Shown one piece after another: positions 25,696-35,511 of a stretch of DNA of 64,000 bases. The stretch's first letter is position 1, and each line of letters begins with the position of its first letter. Below the pieces are notes generated by a model. It did not search any database. It was not told where the DNA came from and saw only the letters and a program-made list of their open reading frames with translations. Source of the DNA: CAXXOK01 sp963678055 (GTDB lineage Bacteria; Bacillota; Clostridia; Christensenellales; Aristaeellaceae); the NCBI GenBank assembly GCA_963678055.1, contig OY782679.1, positions 372,001-436,000 on the forward strand, read 5' to 3'. The translations under genes were made by a program, and so were the position numbers.

Positions 25696-27702
25696 TCAGC
25701 GCAGGAATTGCTTGATAAAGCTGCGCATCTGCGCGATGGTCAGATCGTGTTCGTCTCCCACGCCACGGTTATGGCTGCCATGGGCGAGCACAGTCAGCAA
25801 TACGGGCTGGCCCGGCTTGGCGGAACGCTGCATTTGCGCAGCGAACTTCTTGGCGTGGTAGGAGGGGACATTGTTGTCCATTTCCCCTGTTTGTAGGTAC
25901 ATTGCCGGGTACTGTACACCCTCGCGAATGTTGTGATAGGGGGAATAGGAAAGCATGTACTCAAACATGTCCGCGTCGGCCTGCGGATCGCCGTATTCAG
26001 TCACATACATGGAACCCCGGTCGTCTTCGCGGAAGCGTATCATATCCGTGTGCGGCACGGAAGCGATGACGCATCCAAACGCATCGGGGGCCAGGGTAGT
26101 CGCGGCGGTCACCAGAAGACCCCCGTTGCTCAACCCGGTTGCAATCAAACGCTTAGGTGAGGTAAGGCCCTTTGCGACCAAATAGCGGGCGATATCGATA
26201 AAGTCATAAAATGCGTTCTTTTTATTGGCTTTCATGCCGGCTTCATGCCAGGTGCTTCCGTATTCGCCGCCCCCGCGCAGGATGCAATGCGCATAGATAC
26301 GGCCCTCTCGCACCCAATCCACAATCGAAATCTCGGTGACAGGGTTTCGCGAAGTTGGCGTAGAGGATACGTTGTAGCCACCGTAACCGTACAGCATCGC
26401 CGGTGTGTCGGGGTTTGGCACAAGGTCCTTCAAGCGCGTGATGTAAACCAGAATGCGCTGATTGTCCCGTGCCGGGAGGAAACATTGTTCCACAATGATG
26501 TCATCGGGTATAGCGGCATCGCCCATAGCAAGCGAAAGCTGACCGGTGCTCGCATCAAACAGCATGGTCTGGGGCGGCAGCGTAAAGCTTTCAAAATCCA
26601 GATACAGTTTGCCTGTATCAGACAGGGTTAAAACGCCATCGGTGGAAATAGCGCTATAGGAACAGGGGATGGCAAGGTCGTGCTGTAGCACGCCTTGGAA
26701 ATCCAGCATCTGCACCTTGGATACGGCGTCGCTTTCATAAAATGCCAAAATCGAGGAGGGCAGAATGCAGGCGTTGGTTAGCAGGCAGTTTTCATCAGCG
26801 GCGACGGTTTTGACGTGATGCAGGCATTCCGGGGTGCTAAGCGACTCCACCGGCAGCGAGACAATCGCGCCCATGGGTGATGTTCGATTGGTAATGAAAT
26901 AGCAAAGCCCGTTCTGCCTGCCGACATACTGGCACGAGCCGCGGCCGTCGTTCATCGGGGTCACGGTACCATCCTCTGCACGCCAAAGCGCCAGGATGTC
27001 ATCGTATCCCTTCATCACAAACAGAAAGCAGCCGTCCGGCTGGGCTTCACAAACCCGTATAAACACGCATGCGTCAGTATACGTATACAGCGTCTCGCTT
27101 TGCTTTGTCTGCCAGACATACTTGTGTACGGTGTGTACGGTGGCTTGCGCCGCATCCGTGGATACGTCTGAATAGTAGATGGCAGTACCATCGCTCGACC
27201 AGCTGAAATCAAAGGTACCATCCAGCTCCGCAAGCACCGTTTGCCGGGGTTCGTCGTACACTACAACCGTGCAGCGCGGAGCGCCGTGTTTCACGGCCAG
27301 TACGGCAAAAATTCCTTTGGCGGTGGGGCAGGGGCTGGCATAGTATACATGCATGCGGTTATCCAGCATGGCATCGTTGACCAGTACTTTCGTAACCTGA
27401 TACTGGCTGTCCAGCAAAACGATATCGGTCTGCCCGTGGGCATCAATCCGGCTGGCGCAGAGCACACCGTTTGCTTCGGCCATATGCAGCAGCTTGTCCG
27501 CCTTGGGCGGATTTTTCACAGCATCATACGTGGAAGCGTACGCGGGGTCTGCTTCGAAAAACGACCGTGTATAGGCGTTTTGCGCGGCCGTGGCCGCGAG
27601 GGTATCCGGATGATCCCTCTGCTCCATATAGCGGTAGGGGTCATTGAGCGTTTTGCCAAAGTGAAGGTCTTGAACGCTGGTCTGCGGAATGGATGGATAC
27701 AT
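25696..27702 (-). CDS. Prolyl oligopeptidase (S9A)
   Basis: Cytosolic serine peptidase cleaving after proline in short peptides, 668 residues. The N-terminal segment (DPYRYMEQRDHPDTLA) leads into a seven-blade beta-propeller and the C-terminal alpha/beta-hydrolase domain. The nucleophile elbow GLSNGGLLVTAA and the preceding RGGGEYGSTWHEAGMKANKKNAFYDF are S9A signatures. Catalytic His is in LAHGSHNRGVGDEHD. The ATG at 27702 has AAAGGAG upstream. It is the last gene of a run of oligopeptide transporter and peptidase genes, 69 nt after the second S9 peptidase. Confidence 0.92.
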   Translation of the reverse strand: MYPSIPQTSVQDLHFGKTLNDPYRYMEQRDHPDTLAATAAQNAYTRSFFEADPAYASTYDAVKNPPKADKLLHMAEANGVLCASRIDAHGQTDIVLLDSQYQVTKVLVNDAMLDNRMHVYYASPCPTAKGIFAVLAVKHGAPRCTVVVYDEPRQTVLAELDGTFDFSWSSDGTAIYYSDVSTDAAQATVHTVHKYVWQTKQSETLYTYTDACVFIRVCEAQPDGCFLFVMKGYDDILALWRAEDGTVTPMNDGRGSCQYVGRQNGLCYFITNRTSPMGAIVSLPVESLSTPECLHHVKTVAADENCLLTNACILPSSILAFYESDAVSKVQMLDFQGVLQHDLAIPCSYSAISTDGVLTLSDTGKLYLDFESFTLPPQTMLFDASTGQLSLAMGDAAIPDDIIVEQCFLPARDNQRILVYITRLKDLVPNPDTPAMLYGYGGYNVSSTPTSRNPVTEISIVDWVREGRIYAHCILRGGGEYGSTWHEAGMKANKKNAFYDFIDIARYLVAKGLTSPKRLIATGLSNGGLLVTAATTLAPDAFGCVIASVPHTDMIRFREDDRGSMYVTEYGDPQADADMFEYMLSYSPYHNIREGVQYPAMYLQTGEMDNNVPSYHAKKFAAQMQRSAKPGQPVLLTVLAHGSHNRGVGDEHDLTIAQMRSFIKQFLR

Positions 27703-27771
27703 TGCGCATTCTCCTTTATTAAGCCGGGTCAAGTGCGGTAGGCCTTTGTGCATATACGAATCAGTGGGTCG

Positions 27772-29589
27772 TTATGACTGGAGACCCAGGTGCTGCTCTA
27801 AAAAGGCCGCGATTTTCGGGTAGCAATCCAGCTTGTTGGCGAGCTTGATGATGCCGTGTCCTTCATCCTCATAGCGAAGATAGGTAACAGGTAAACCCCT
27901 GTCTTGCAGGGCTTTTACAACCTGCTCGGCCTCGGTAACAGGAACGCGGGGGTCGTTGGCACCATGCACAACCATCAAAGGTGCGGTGATTTCATCGGAT
28001 TTGCGGATGGGCGATACCTCACGCAGTATTTCGCGGTGGTGTTCCAGTGTGCCATACTCCGCTTCACGGTGCGCACGCCGATAGGGTGCGGTGTTTTCTA
28101 AAAAGCTTTCCAGGTTATACATACCGACGATATCCACTACGCAGGCCCACAGCGAAGGCAGCCTTGAGGCGCAGGAAAGCGCCATAAACCCGCCGTAGCT
28201 TGCGCCAGTGACCGCAATGGATTCCTTGCGCGCGATTCCGCTGCTGACAAGATGTTCTACCAGCGCTTCGATATCCTTCACGCTGTCCAGCCGTTTTTCA
28301 ACGTCGTCCAGGTGATGATAGGTTTTGCCGTACCCTACGCTGCCGCGGATGTTGGGGGCGACCACGGCGATGCCGCGTGCGGTCAGGTACTGTAGTAGCG
28401 CAGTATAGCCGGGCAGCTCCTGTCCTTCAGGGCCGCCATGGATTTCGATTACAACAGGCAAGTTCTCGGCCTTTTTGCCGTGCGGCGTGTACAGCCAAAA
28501 CGGCACCGACAGCCCGTCGAATGAGGCATAATGATGGAGTTCTGGTTCGATCAGCTCGCTTTGGGCAATGCCGTCGAGCTCGCCATCGGTTACGCGGCGC
28601 ACGCTCTCTGCATCCAAATCCAGCAGCCAGATGTTTTGCAGCCGCTGCCCGCTGGTTAAGGTAAACAGCAAGCGGTGGCCTGTGGGAGAAAAGCTGATAA
28701 CATCATAGGGAGAGATAACGCCTTTGGGCGGCAGAGGAGAGTTGCAAAGCGCCTGGGCCTGCGTATCCAGCACGCGCAGCGCGGAGTAGCCGTCCTCGTT
28801 GACTACCATGGCCAGATAGCGATCATCGCCGGAGAGGGCAATGGTTTCTACATCCCAGTTCGTTTCATACACGCGGGTGAAGCTATCGGTCGCAATGTGA
28901 TAGTAGGCGACATAGCAAAACTCGCTGCCTGCGTCGCTGATGCAGTAAAACCCGGCGCTGTCAGAGCGCCATACGGGCTGAATGTATTGCGCGGTTTGGG
29001 CGCTGCTGGGTACCTGCGCCGCCTTACTCGCGGTCATATCCAGCATCCACAGCATATTGTCGGAGGCACCATTGAGCTTGTTGTATAGCATGTAGTTCCC
29101 GCTGGGAGATACACTATGGTGCGCCGGTATATTGTAGTTGCCTGTGTTTTCGTAGATCAGCTGTGCTTTGCCGCTTTCCATGTCCAGCGTCCAGATATCA
29201 AATGTGGACGGGCTGCGGTGGTTAGAGCTGTACACGACTGTTTTGCCATCGGCACGCATCCCGCCAAGGTAGTGGCGGCTGGCGGGGTCGCGCGTTAAGT
29301 TGCGCGGCTCCCCGCCGGGGGCAATGGCATAAATTTGTTCGCGTTCGTTGCCGCCGACATCCACAGTATACAGCAGGGTGCCGGTTTTCGCGTCCGCAGT
29401 CAGGCTCCAGATTCGTTCGTTTTCATTGCTGAGCCTGTGATGGGTGCCTGTGTCCAGGTTCGTTTCCCAGATGCCGATGGTGTCATCCTTGGTGGAGATG
29501 TAGGCGATGGTATGACCATCATCCCGCCAAACGGCATTGCGGAACGAGGTTTCCTGCAGGTAACGTTTCAGCTGTGTTTTCGCTTCCAT
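27772..29589 (-). CDS. S9-family peptidase, acylaminoacyl-peptidase-like (S9C)
   Basis: Predicted cytosolic dipeptidyl- or acylaminoacyl-peptidase, 605 residues, no signal peptide. An N-terminal WD40-like propeller (residues 20-345, repeated units such as TDGELDG, SPTGHRLLFTLTSG) is followed by a hydrolase domain with VEIHGGPEGQ, PNIRGSVGYGKTY, the nucleophile elbow GASYGGFMAL, the Asp region VHGANDPRVPV and the His in DEGHGI. It starts 2 nt after the stop of the M14 carboxypeptidase, so translation is probably coupled. It acts on peptides delivered by the upstream Opp system. Confidence 0.9.
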   Translation of the reverse strand: MEAKTQLKRYLQETSFRNAVWRDDGHTIAYISTKDDTIGIWETNLDTGTHHRLSNENERIWSLTADAKTGTLLYTVDVGGNEREQIYAIAPGGEPRNLTRDPASRHYLGGMRADGKTVVYSSNHRSPSTFDIWTLDMESGKAQLIYENTGNYNIPAHHSVSPSGNYMLYNKLNGASDNMLWMLDMTASKAAQVPSSAQTAQYIQPVWRSDSAGFYCISDAGSEFCYVAYYHIATDSFTRVYETNWDVETIALSGDDRYLAMVVNEDGYSALRVLDTQAQALCNSPLPPKGVISPYDVISFSPTGHRLLFTLTSGQRLQNIWLLDLDAESVRRVTDGELDGIAQSELIEPELHHYASFDGLSVPFWLYTPHGKKAENLPVVIEIHGGPEGQELPGYTALLQYLTARGIAVVAPNIRGSVGYGKTYHHLDDVEKRLDSVKDIEALVEHLVSSGIARKESIAVTGASYGGFMALSCASRLPSLWACVVDIVGMYNLESFLENTAPYRRAHREAEYGTLEHHREILREVSPIRKSDEITAPLMVVHGANDPRVPVTEAEQVVKALQDRGLPVTYLRYEDEGHGIIKLANKLDCYPKIAAFLEQHLGLQS

Positions 29590-29591
29590 GC

Positions 29592-30977
29592 TTATTCGTC
29601 CCTAAGCTTTCTGGAGATCAGCAAGCCGCAGGCAAGCTGAATGTGAACCAGTTTGCGGATGGGCACAACCTGGTATTCAATTTCGCTCTCCAAAAGCGCA
29701 ACAAGCTCCTGGTGCATCATGATGGCTTTGGCAAGGGCTTGTTCAAGCGCCTGATATTTCGGCAGGTTGACTTCGCCCTTTTCCTGCATGGCTTGAAGCT
29801 CGGTTTCGTTAGCGCGCACGAGCATGCCGTAGCAAAGCGATTGATAGAACTTGCCAAGCAGAAGATTGTCAAATTTCTCGGCGACGGTTGCCGTCTTGGC
29901 AAAATCGGGATTGGTCTCAATCATTTTCCGGGTCGCATCATCACCGGTATCCGCGGTGAACGCTTCCAGCGCCAGCAAGAACGGATTTTCCGGATCGAGA
30001 TAATCCTTGGAAAGGCTCATGACATCCTTGACACGCTGGTCGGATTCTTTACGCCAGTCCAGCGCATCCAGCGCTGCCTTTGCGCGGGTGATATCGGAAT
30101 CGGACAGGTCGTTAATGCGTTTGTCGTAAAAATAGGGCAGCTCCGTCAACAAGGTGACGGCATTGCAAAGCCCTTTGGCAAAATCGGCGGACGATGTACC
30201 GACTTTGATAATATCGGCAATGTTTTTCATGCCGTATTTTTCCAAGTAGTCGTAATGCTCCTGAATGCCGAGCATCGCGTAAATCGCGGGGGACAGCTCC
30301 GTGCAGAAGGGGGCCTCCGGCTCACCCAGATGCAGGGGTACATCCACCTGCTTGGCGCTGTTGCGCATTTCGTCGTACATATCGGGCATGGAGTCTGTTA
30401 TATACCAATAAGCTCCGCCAAAGCCTGCATTATGCAGCGAGTAGATAAACTTGGGGCGGATGTCTTCTATTAACTTCATCATTGCCTGCGTTTCCGGAAT
30501 GGGGTTATGGAAATGCAGTTCTTTATAATCAATCGGGAAGGTCCAGTCCACCTGCTTGTGTCCGGCAGGCCGGAAGAAATTGCGGGAATAGTTGTACAGC
30601 GTGTAAGGGCCCTTCAGCCATTTTTCGTTGAGTTCCAGGCCGTCGCGGTCCCATGCTTTGACGATATACCAGGTATAGCCAAGTTCTTCACGTAGCGCAT
30701 CGTTTTCACAGAGCGCTTTGGTGAAATATTCAAGCATCATGGTGCCAATGGGTTCGTTGGGGTGCGGGCAGCCGAACATCAGGGCATTCTGGCTGCCGTG
30801 CCCGATTTTCAGGCAGAGCAGGGGGGTACCGTTTTTGGTCTTGCCCATCTCAAACAGGGTAACAAGGTTGGGATACGCTTCCGCCAGCGCGCGCGAGCTC
30901 TGATCGAGCTCATCAGCTGTCAGGAAGTGCTGGTAATCAGGAATATCCTTGAGTAGTTGTTCGAAAATCGTGTTCAT
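29592..30977 (-). CDS. M14-family zinc carboxypeptidase
   Basis: Predicted metallocarboxypeptidase of 461 residues without a signal peptide, so probably cytosolic. The first zinc ligands are in GCPHPNEPIGTMM (H72 and E75), and the third is probably the His of YSLHNAGFGG. NYSRNFFRPAG resembles the substrate-carboxylate Asn-Arg site. The C-terminal 200 residues are helical and not recognised. AGGAGG precedes the ATG. A strong terminator-like hairpin separates it from the oligopeptide-binding protein gene, while the S9C gene follows after 2 nt. Cytosolic use on imported peptides is inferred from context. Confidence 0.85.
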   Translation of the reverse strand: MNTIFEQLLKDIPDYQHFLTADELDQSSRALAEAYPNLVTLFEMGKTKNGTPLLCLKIGHGSQNALMFGCPHPNEPIGTMMLEYFTKALCENDALREELGYTWYIVKAWDRDGLELNEKWLKGPYTLYNYSRNFFRPAGHKQVDWTFPIDYKELHFHNPIPETQAMMKLIEDIRPKFIYSLHNAGFGGAYWYITDSMPDMYDEMRNSAKQVDVPLHLGEPEAPFCTELSPAIYAMLGIQEHYDYLEKYGMKNIADIIKVGTSSADFAKGLCNAVTLLTELPYFYDKRINDLSDSDITRAKAALDALDWRKESDQRVKDVMSLSKDYLDPENPFLLALEAFTADTGDDATRKMIETNPDFAKTATVAEKFDNLLLGKFYQSLCYGMLVRANETELQAMQEKGEVNLPKYQALEQALAKAIMMHQELVALLESEIEYQVVPIRKLVHIQLACGLLISRKLRDE

Positions 30978-31001
30978 AGCTGCCTCCTGGTTTTGTTAAG
31001 G

Positions 31002-31045
31002 AAAAATCCGGGGCTATCGCCAATCCAGTAACGATAACCCCGGAT
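31002..31045 (-). terminator. Terminator or attenuator inside the peptide operon
   Basis: On the minus strand ATCCGGGGTTATCG (31045-31032) pairs with CGATAGCCCCGGAT (31019-31006), then TTTTTCC. It lies between the binding-protein gene and the peptidase genes, so it may lower expression of the latter. Confidence 0.78.
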
Positions 31046-31074
31046 AGCCATCAGGTTAGGTTAATTCAAATGGA

Positions 31075-32628
31075 TTAGTTGATCTGGGCGTAGGTGAACT
31101 CTGCCCAGCCCCATTTGCCTGCGCCGTCGATAGGCAGGTTGATGACATTGGTGCGGTTTGCATCATATGCGGCATACGCAACGATGTTGATGTAGGGGAT
31201 ATCCTCTGCAAGGATTTTCTGGGCTTCCTTGAGGTATTCGGCCCGTTCTTCCTGCACACCGGTCTGCACGCACAGGGCAAGCAGCTCGTCAACTTTGGGG
31301 TTGGAGTAGGCTGCGTAGTTGCTGCTCTGGTCGGTGCCGATACGGTCGCGAAGCGCGGAGGGATCGGGGCCCATGAAGCCGCCCTGCATTTCGATAATGA
31401 AATCGCGGTCGGTGCCGACTTTCTGGAACCAGGCGTTAAACTCGTGCACCTGCACAATCAGCTCGATGCCAGCCTGCTTGAGCGTTGCGGCCATGAGCTT
31501 GGCAGTGTCCGGATAACCGGCTGCTTCGAATACGTCGAGCGTCAGGCCACGGACATAGTAGCCATCGGCATCTTTTTCGTAGCCCGCATCTTCCAGCGTT
31601 TTGATGGCTGCATCGATATCAAACGAAGGCAGAACGTCTTCGGAGTTGCTGGCCCAGGCGATCAGAGACGGATACATGGCGTATTCCGGCGGCTGAATGC
31701 CTGCAAACGCCTTGGCGGAAATTTCGTCGCGGTTGATTGCATATGCAATCGCTTTACGGACGGCCAGATCCTGCACAAGGGGGTTGTCGAGGTTGAAGAT
31801 AATGCGCATCGGCGAGGGATATTCATTCAGGGTGAGGCGGACGTCCGGGTTCGCCTGCAGTTCGGGAACGGAAGCAGCGGGAATGCTGTCCATTACGTCG
31901 ATTTCACCGTTGACCAGTGCCTGCACTGCAGTCTGGACATCGGGGATGATGGCGTAAACGAGTTTGTCGACATCGGGCATGCCGGCATAGTAGTCTTCGT
32001 TGGCCACAAGCGTGACGCTTTCGCCCTGCTTGAACTCGGAGAACTTGAAGGGGCCGGAGCCGATGGGGTTCATGCTGGCGGGGTTGTCTTCCCAGATCTG
32101 ACCGTTGTTGAAAATGTGCTCGGGCAGGATGAAGGTGGAGTACCAACCCAGACGGGCGATAAACGATACATCTGCACTGGCCATGTTGAACACAACGGTG
32201 CTGTCGTCCGGCGTATCGATGGAGACAACATCAGCCATGCGGCTGGAGAAGTAGCAGGTTTCGTTTTCTTTAATATAGTCGAAGGTATACTTGACGTCCT
32301 TGGAGGTCAAGGGTTCACCGTCGTGCCAGGTGACATTGTTGTGGAGGTGAAAAGTGATGGTCAGCGCATCGTCGCTGACGTCCCAACTTTCGGCCAAATC
32401 AGCGATGACGTTTTTGGACGCATCCATTTTGACCAAACGATGGAAGAGGTTCTGGGCGATAGGGTAGAGGTAATCGTCAGCGGTCACGGAGGGGTTGAAG
32501 GATACGGGATCACCACTGGTTTGGATAATCAATGTTCCTCCGTTGCGCTCTGCGGCTGTTGCGGTTACTGCAAACATAGCAGTTACAACTAGCGTAAGAG
32601 CCAAGATGAGAGCCAAGTTCCGTTTCAT
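31075..32628 (-). CDS. Oligopeptide/dipeptide ABC transporter substrate-binding protein
   Basis: Extracellular solute-binding protein family 5, 517 residues. Sec signal peptide at 1-24 (LALILALTLVVTAMFAVTA) with an AxA-type site and no clear lipobox. Family stretches: LAESWDVSDDALTITFHLHNNVTWHDGEPLTSKDVKYTF shortened here as WHDGEPLTSKDV, NPIGSGPFKFSEF, YAINRDEI and ADIPYINIVAY. The ATG has AGGAGG 9 nt upstream. It comes after oppBCDF and before three peptidase genes, so peptide import is the most likely role. Nickel or glycoside uptake is possible for the family but less likely in this setting. Confidence 0.9.
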   Translation of the reverse strand: MKRNLALILALTLVVTAMFAVTATAAERNGGTLIIQTSGDPVSFNPSVTADDYLYPIAQNLFHRLVKMDASKNVIADLAESWDVSDDALTITFHLHNNVTWHDGEPLTSKDVKYTFDYIKENETCYFSSRMADVVSIDTPDDSTVVFNMASADVSFIARLGWYSTFILPEHIFNNGQIWEDNPASMNPIGSGPFKFSEFKQGESVTLVANEDYYAGMPDVDKLVYAIIPDVQTAVQALVNGEIDVMDSIPAASVPELQANPDVRLTLNEYPSPMRIIFNLDNPLVQDLAVRKAIAYAINRDEISAKAFAGIQPPEYAMYPSLIAWASNSEDVLPSFDIDAAIKTLEDAGYEKDADGYYVRGLTLDVFEAAGYPDTAKLMAATLKQAGIELIVQVHEFNAWFQKVGTDRDFIIEMQGGFMGPDPSALRDRIGTDQSSNYAAYSNPKVDELLALCVQTGVQEERAEYLKEAQKILAEDIPYINIVAYAAYDANRTNVINLPIDGAGKWGWAEFTYAQIN

Positions 32629-32672
32629 GTTGGGTTCCTCCTGAAAAATATTATATAGCCGGGTGACTATAT

Positions 32673-33671
32673 TCAAATGGATGACAGCATTCTACAGGCT
32701 GCTGTGTGCCCGTTTTCCATCTCCACCATGTCGGGATATGCCTTGGTGCACTCGCTGCAAGCGTGGATGCAGCGCGGCGCAAAGTAGCAGCCCGGACCGG
32801 GATCGATGGGTGTAGGGGGTTCGCCTTCAATGGAAATCATTTCGCGTTGATCGTCGGGGTCAATGCTGGTGCAGTTGGACAGCAGCGCTTGCGTATAGGG
32901 GTGCAGCGGATGATGCAGTACATCTTCCGTTTTCCCGTATTCTACGATGCGGCCCAGATACATAACCGCGACGGTATCGGAGATATACCGTGTCAGGGCG
33001 ATATCGTGGCTGATAAACACAACGGCGGCGTTTTGCACCCGTGCAAGGTCTACCAGCATGTTTACAATATCCGCGCGCACCGACATATCCAGCATGGATA
33101 CGGGTTCGTCGGCGATGATAAAGCTTGGGTTGAGGAGCATGGAGCGCAGGATGGAAATACGCTGCAGCTGTCCGCCGGAAAGTTCGTGGGGATAGCGTGC
33201 AAGAATATCATCTGCGGGGCGCAAGCCGCTGGAATCCAGCGCTTTGCGGCAAATCTCCAGGCGCTCGGCAGCCGAATCGCCGATGTTGTGGTTGTTTAAG
33301 GGACGCATGAGAATCTGCCGAATGGTATCGCGTGGGGTAAAGGTATCAAACGGATTCTGGAAAACGATTTGCACCTGGCGGCGAAAGGCGAGGTTGTCCT
33401 TCTTCACCATGTTTGAGGTAGAGACCCCGTCTAAAAACACATCGCCGGCCGTGGGCGCTTCCAGGCGCGTCAGCAGTCGTCCCATGGTGGATTTGCCGCA
33501 ACCGGATTCCCCGATAATGCCCAGAATTTCACCGCGGGAGATTTTCAGGCTTACGTTATCGACAGCCTTGATCCAGCTCTTGGGACCAAAAAGTCCCTTA
33601 CGGCTGGCTTTCTTGTTTGGGTACCATTTGCTGATGTTTTCAATAGAAACATCGGGCTTATTTACCTGCAT
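32673..33671 (-). CDS. oppF: Oligopeptide ABC transporter ATP-binding protein (OppF-type)
   Basis: Second ATPase of the importer, 332 residues. Walker A GESGCGKSTM, signature LSGGQLQR, Walker B FIIADEPVSMLD, switch FISHDIA. The C-terminal oligopeptide-type extension has Cys-rich PGPGCYFAPRCIHACSEC, which can bind an iron-sulfur cluster in relatives. The ATG shares one base with the oppD stop (TAATG) and has GGGAGGG upstream. The longer open frame into oppD is not needed. Confidence 0.92.
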   Translation of the reverse strand: MQVNKPDVSIENISKWYPNKKASRKGLFGPKSWIKAVDNVSLKISRGEILGIIGESGCGKSTMGRLLTRLEAPTAGDVFLDGVSTSNMVKKDNLAFRRQVQIVFQNPFDTFTPRDTIRQILMRPLNNHNIGDSAAERLEICRKALDSSGLRPADDILARYPHELSGGQLQRISILRSMLLNPSFIIADEPVSMLDMSVRADIVNMLVDLARVQNAAVVFISHDIALTRYISDTVAVMYLGRIVEYGKTEDVLHHPLHPYTQALLSNCTSIDPDDQREMISIEGEPPTPIDPGPGCYFAPRCIHACSECTKAYPDMVEMENGHTAACRMLSSI

Positions 33672-34642
33672 TATTGATTCCCTCCCGCCAACCAGCACGC
33701 GGCCTGCCTGCCGTTATCATAGGTAACCATGGGCGGCTTTGCGGTGTGACACTTGTCGATTTGTTTTGAGCAGCGCGCCGCGAAAGGACAGCCGACAATC
33801 GGCTTGGACAAATCCGGCAGCGAGCCCGGTATGGACTTAAGCGCTGAGATCTTGCCGGTCAAAGACGGGTAAGCGTCCATCAGCCCCTTGGTGTAGGGGT
33901 GCAAAGGCTGCTTGATCACTTCACGCACCGGTCCGATTTCCACTAACTCACCTGCATACATAACTGCTACGCGATTGCAGGAGGCTGCGACGACCGACAT
34001 ATCATGGGTAATCATGATTCTTGTCATATCAATCGTTTTTTCAAGCTCTACCATTTCGCGCAGAATCTGCCCCTGGGTGACGACGTCCAGCGCCGTGGTG
34101 GCTTCATCAAAGATGAGAAGATCCGGGTTGTGTAACAGTGCAATGGCGATGGCAATACGCTGCAGCATGCCGCCGGACATTTCGTGGGGATAGAGGGTGT
34201 AAACCCTGTCGGGCATATTCACAAGTTTGAGCAGATACTTCATCCGCTTGGCGATCTCTTCCGAGCTCGCTTTGGGGAAATGAACGCGGTATATGTCTTC
34301 GATCTGCACGTTGATGCGATGAACGGCACTTAAAGAGTTCATGGCGTTTTGGAACACGACGGAGATTCCCGTCCACCGCAGTTTGTTAATCTGGGCGGCA
34401 TCCATGGTAATCAAATCCTTGCCATGGAACAGGGCCTGGCCGGTTACCGCGGCATGATTGGGCCGCAAAAGGCGCAGGATAGCCATCGCCAGGGTGGATT
34501 TACCGGACCCGGATTCGCCCACCACACCCAGGGCATCGCCCTTATCAATGCTGAGGGAAACATCGCGCACGGCCATGACCTTGCGGTCTTTATTGGCGTA
34601 TGTGACATCAAGATTTTTCAGCTCTAACACATGATCCATCAT
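33671..34642 (-). CDS. oppD: Oligopeptide ABC transporter ATP-binding protein (OppD-type)
   Basis: First ATPase of the importer, 323 residues. Walker A GESGSGKSTL, signature MSGGMLQR (usual Q replaced by M after GG), Walker B LLIFDEATTALD (usual ADEPT is FDEAT), ITHDMS switch. The C-terminal extension has CPFAARCSKQIDKC. Its start overlaps the oppC stop by 4 nt. The deviations are conservative and the protein should still be active. Confidence 0.92.
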   Translation of the reverse strand: MMDHVLELKNLDVTYANKDRKVMAVRDVSLSIDKGDALGVVGESGSGKSTLAMAILRLLRPNHAAVTGQALFHGKDLITMDAAQINKLRWTGISVVFQNAMNSLSAVHRINVQIEDIYRVHFPKASSEEIAKRMKYLLKLVNMPDRVYTLYPHEMSGGMLQRIAIAIALLHNPDLLIFDEATTALDVVTQGQILREMVELEKTIDMTRIMITHDMSVVAASCNRVAVMYAGELVEIGPVREVIKQPLHPYTKGLMDAYPSLTGKISALKSIPGSLPDLSKPIVGCPFAARCSKQIDKCHTAKPPMVTYDNGRQAACWLAGGNQ

Positions 34643-35499
34643 GACTTCCTCCCAGCGCTGTTTTTAGGATTGAGAACATGGTTCAAGCCGTCGCCCAGCA
34701 GATAGAAGATGATGACGGTCAGTACAATGGCGATACCGGCAAATGTGGAAATCCACCAGGCCGATGTTAAGAAGGCTTTGCCGTCAAAAATCATCTGTCC
34801 CCAGGAGATGACATTCGGGTCGCCCAGCCCCAGGAAGCTTAGGCTGGCTTCGGTTAAGATAGCCCATGCCATACCCATGGTGGTGTTGGCCACGACGGGG
34901 AAAATGCCGTTGGGGATGATGTATTTGAATAAAATCTGGGTTTTGGTTTCGCCCATGGCGATTGCGCTTTTAACAAACGTACGCTCCCTGAGCGAAAGCG
35001 CCTGTGCGCGCATCAGCTTGGCGTTGGATGGCCAGGTTGTCAAACCGATTACGATCATCACGTTTAAGATACTGTTGCCAAAAAGCGCGATGATGAGCAG
35101 GATGAGGAAGAATGTCGGCAGCATCATGAAGATATTGATAATCTCCGAAATCACCGCGTCCACCTTGCCGGCGAAATAACCGGATATTCCGCCGATCAGT
35201 ACGCCCAGAATGCCGGAAATCAACGCAGAGATGACCGCGACTTTCAGGGATACGCCGATGCCTTCAATCAGCATGGAGTAAATATCCTGCCCCAGTTTAT
35301 TGGTTCCTAAAAAGTGCCCATTTGTACCAGGCGCCACAAGGATGTCCGGGCCGAAGAAGTAGGGGTCTACGGTCATCAGAAGAGGCCTGAAAATCGTGAC
35401 CAGCAGCAGAACGAGGATACCGATCATGCCGATGCGCAGCTGCGTTTCCTTCCACGCGCGATCAAAACCTTTGCTTGCCTTTGCTAAGAATACCGTCAT
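34639..35499 (-). CDS. oppC: Oligopeptide ABC transporter permease (OppC-type)
   Basis: Membrane permease of 286 residues with about six helices. The N-terminal OppC_N-like segment is followed by a periplasmic loop (GTNKLGQDIYSMLIEG, the family signature) and the cytosolic EAA-like loop (KSAIAMGETKTQILFKYIIPNG). AAGGAG lies 9 nt before the ATG. It follows oppB by 12 nt and overlaps oppD by 4 nt. Confidence 0.92.
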   Translation of the reverse strand: MTVFLAKASKGFDRAWKETQLRIGMIGILVLLLVTIFRPLLMTVDPYFFGPDILVAPGTNGHFLGTNKLGQDIYSMLIEGIGVSLKVAVISALISGILGVLIGGISGYFAGKVDAVISEIINIFMMLPTFFLILLIIALFGNSILNVMIVIGLTTWPSNAKLMRAQALSLRERTFVKSAIAMGETKTQILFKYIIPNGIFPVVANTTMGMAWAILTEASLSFLGLGDPNVISWGQMIFDGKAFLTSAWWISTFAGIAIVLTVIIFYLLGDGLNHVLNPKNSAGRKS

Positions 35500-35511
35500 T
35501 GTTATAACTCC

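Noticed and set aside
29574..30473. 299-codon plus-strand frame over the M14 carboxypeptidase
   Set aside because: Antisense shadow. The opposite strand has zinc-ligand motifs and a proper ribosome site.
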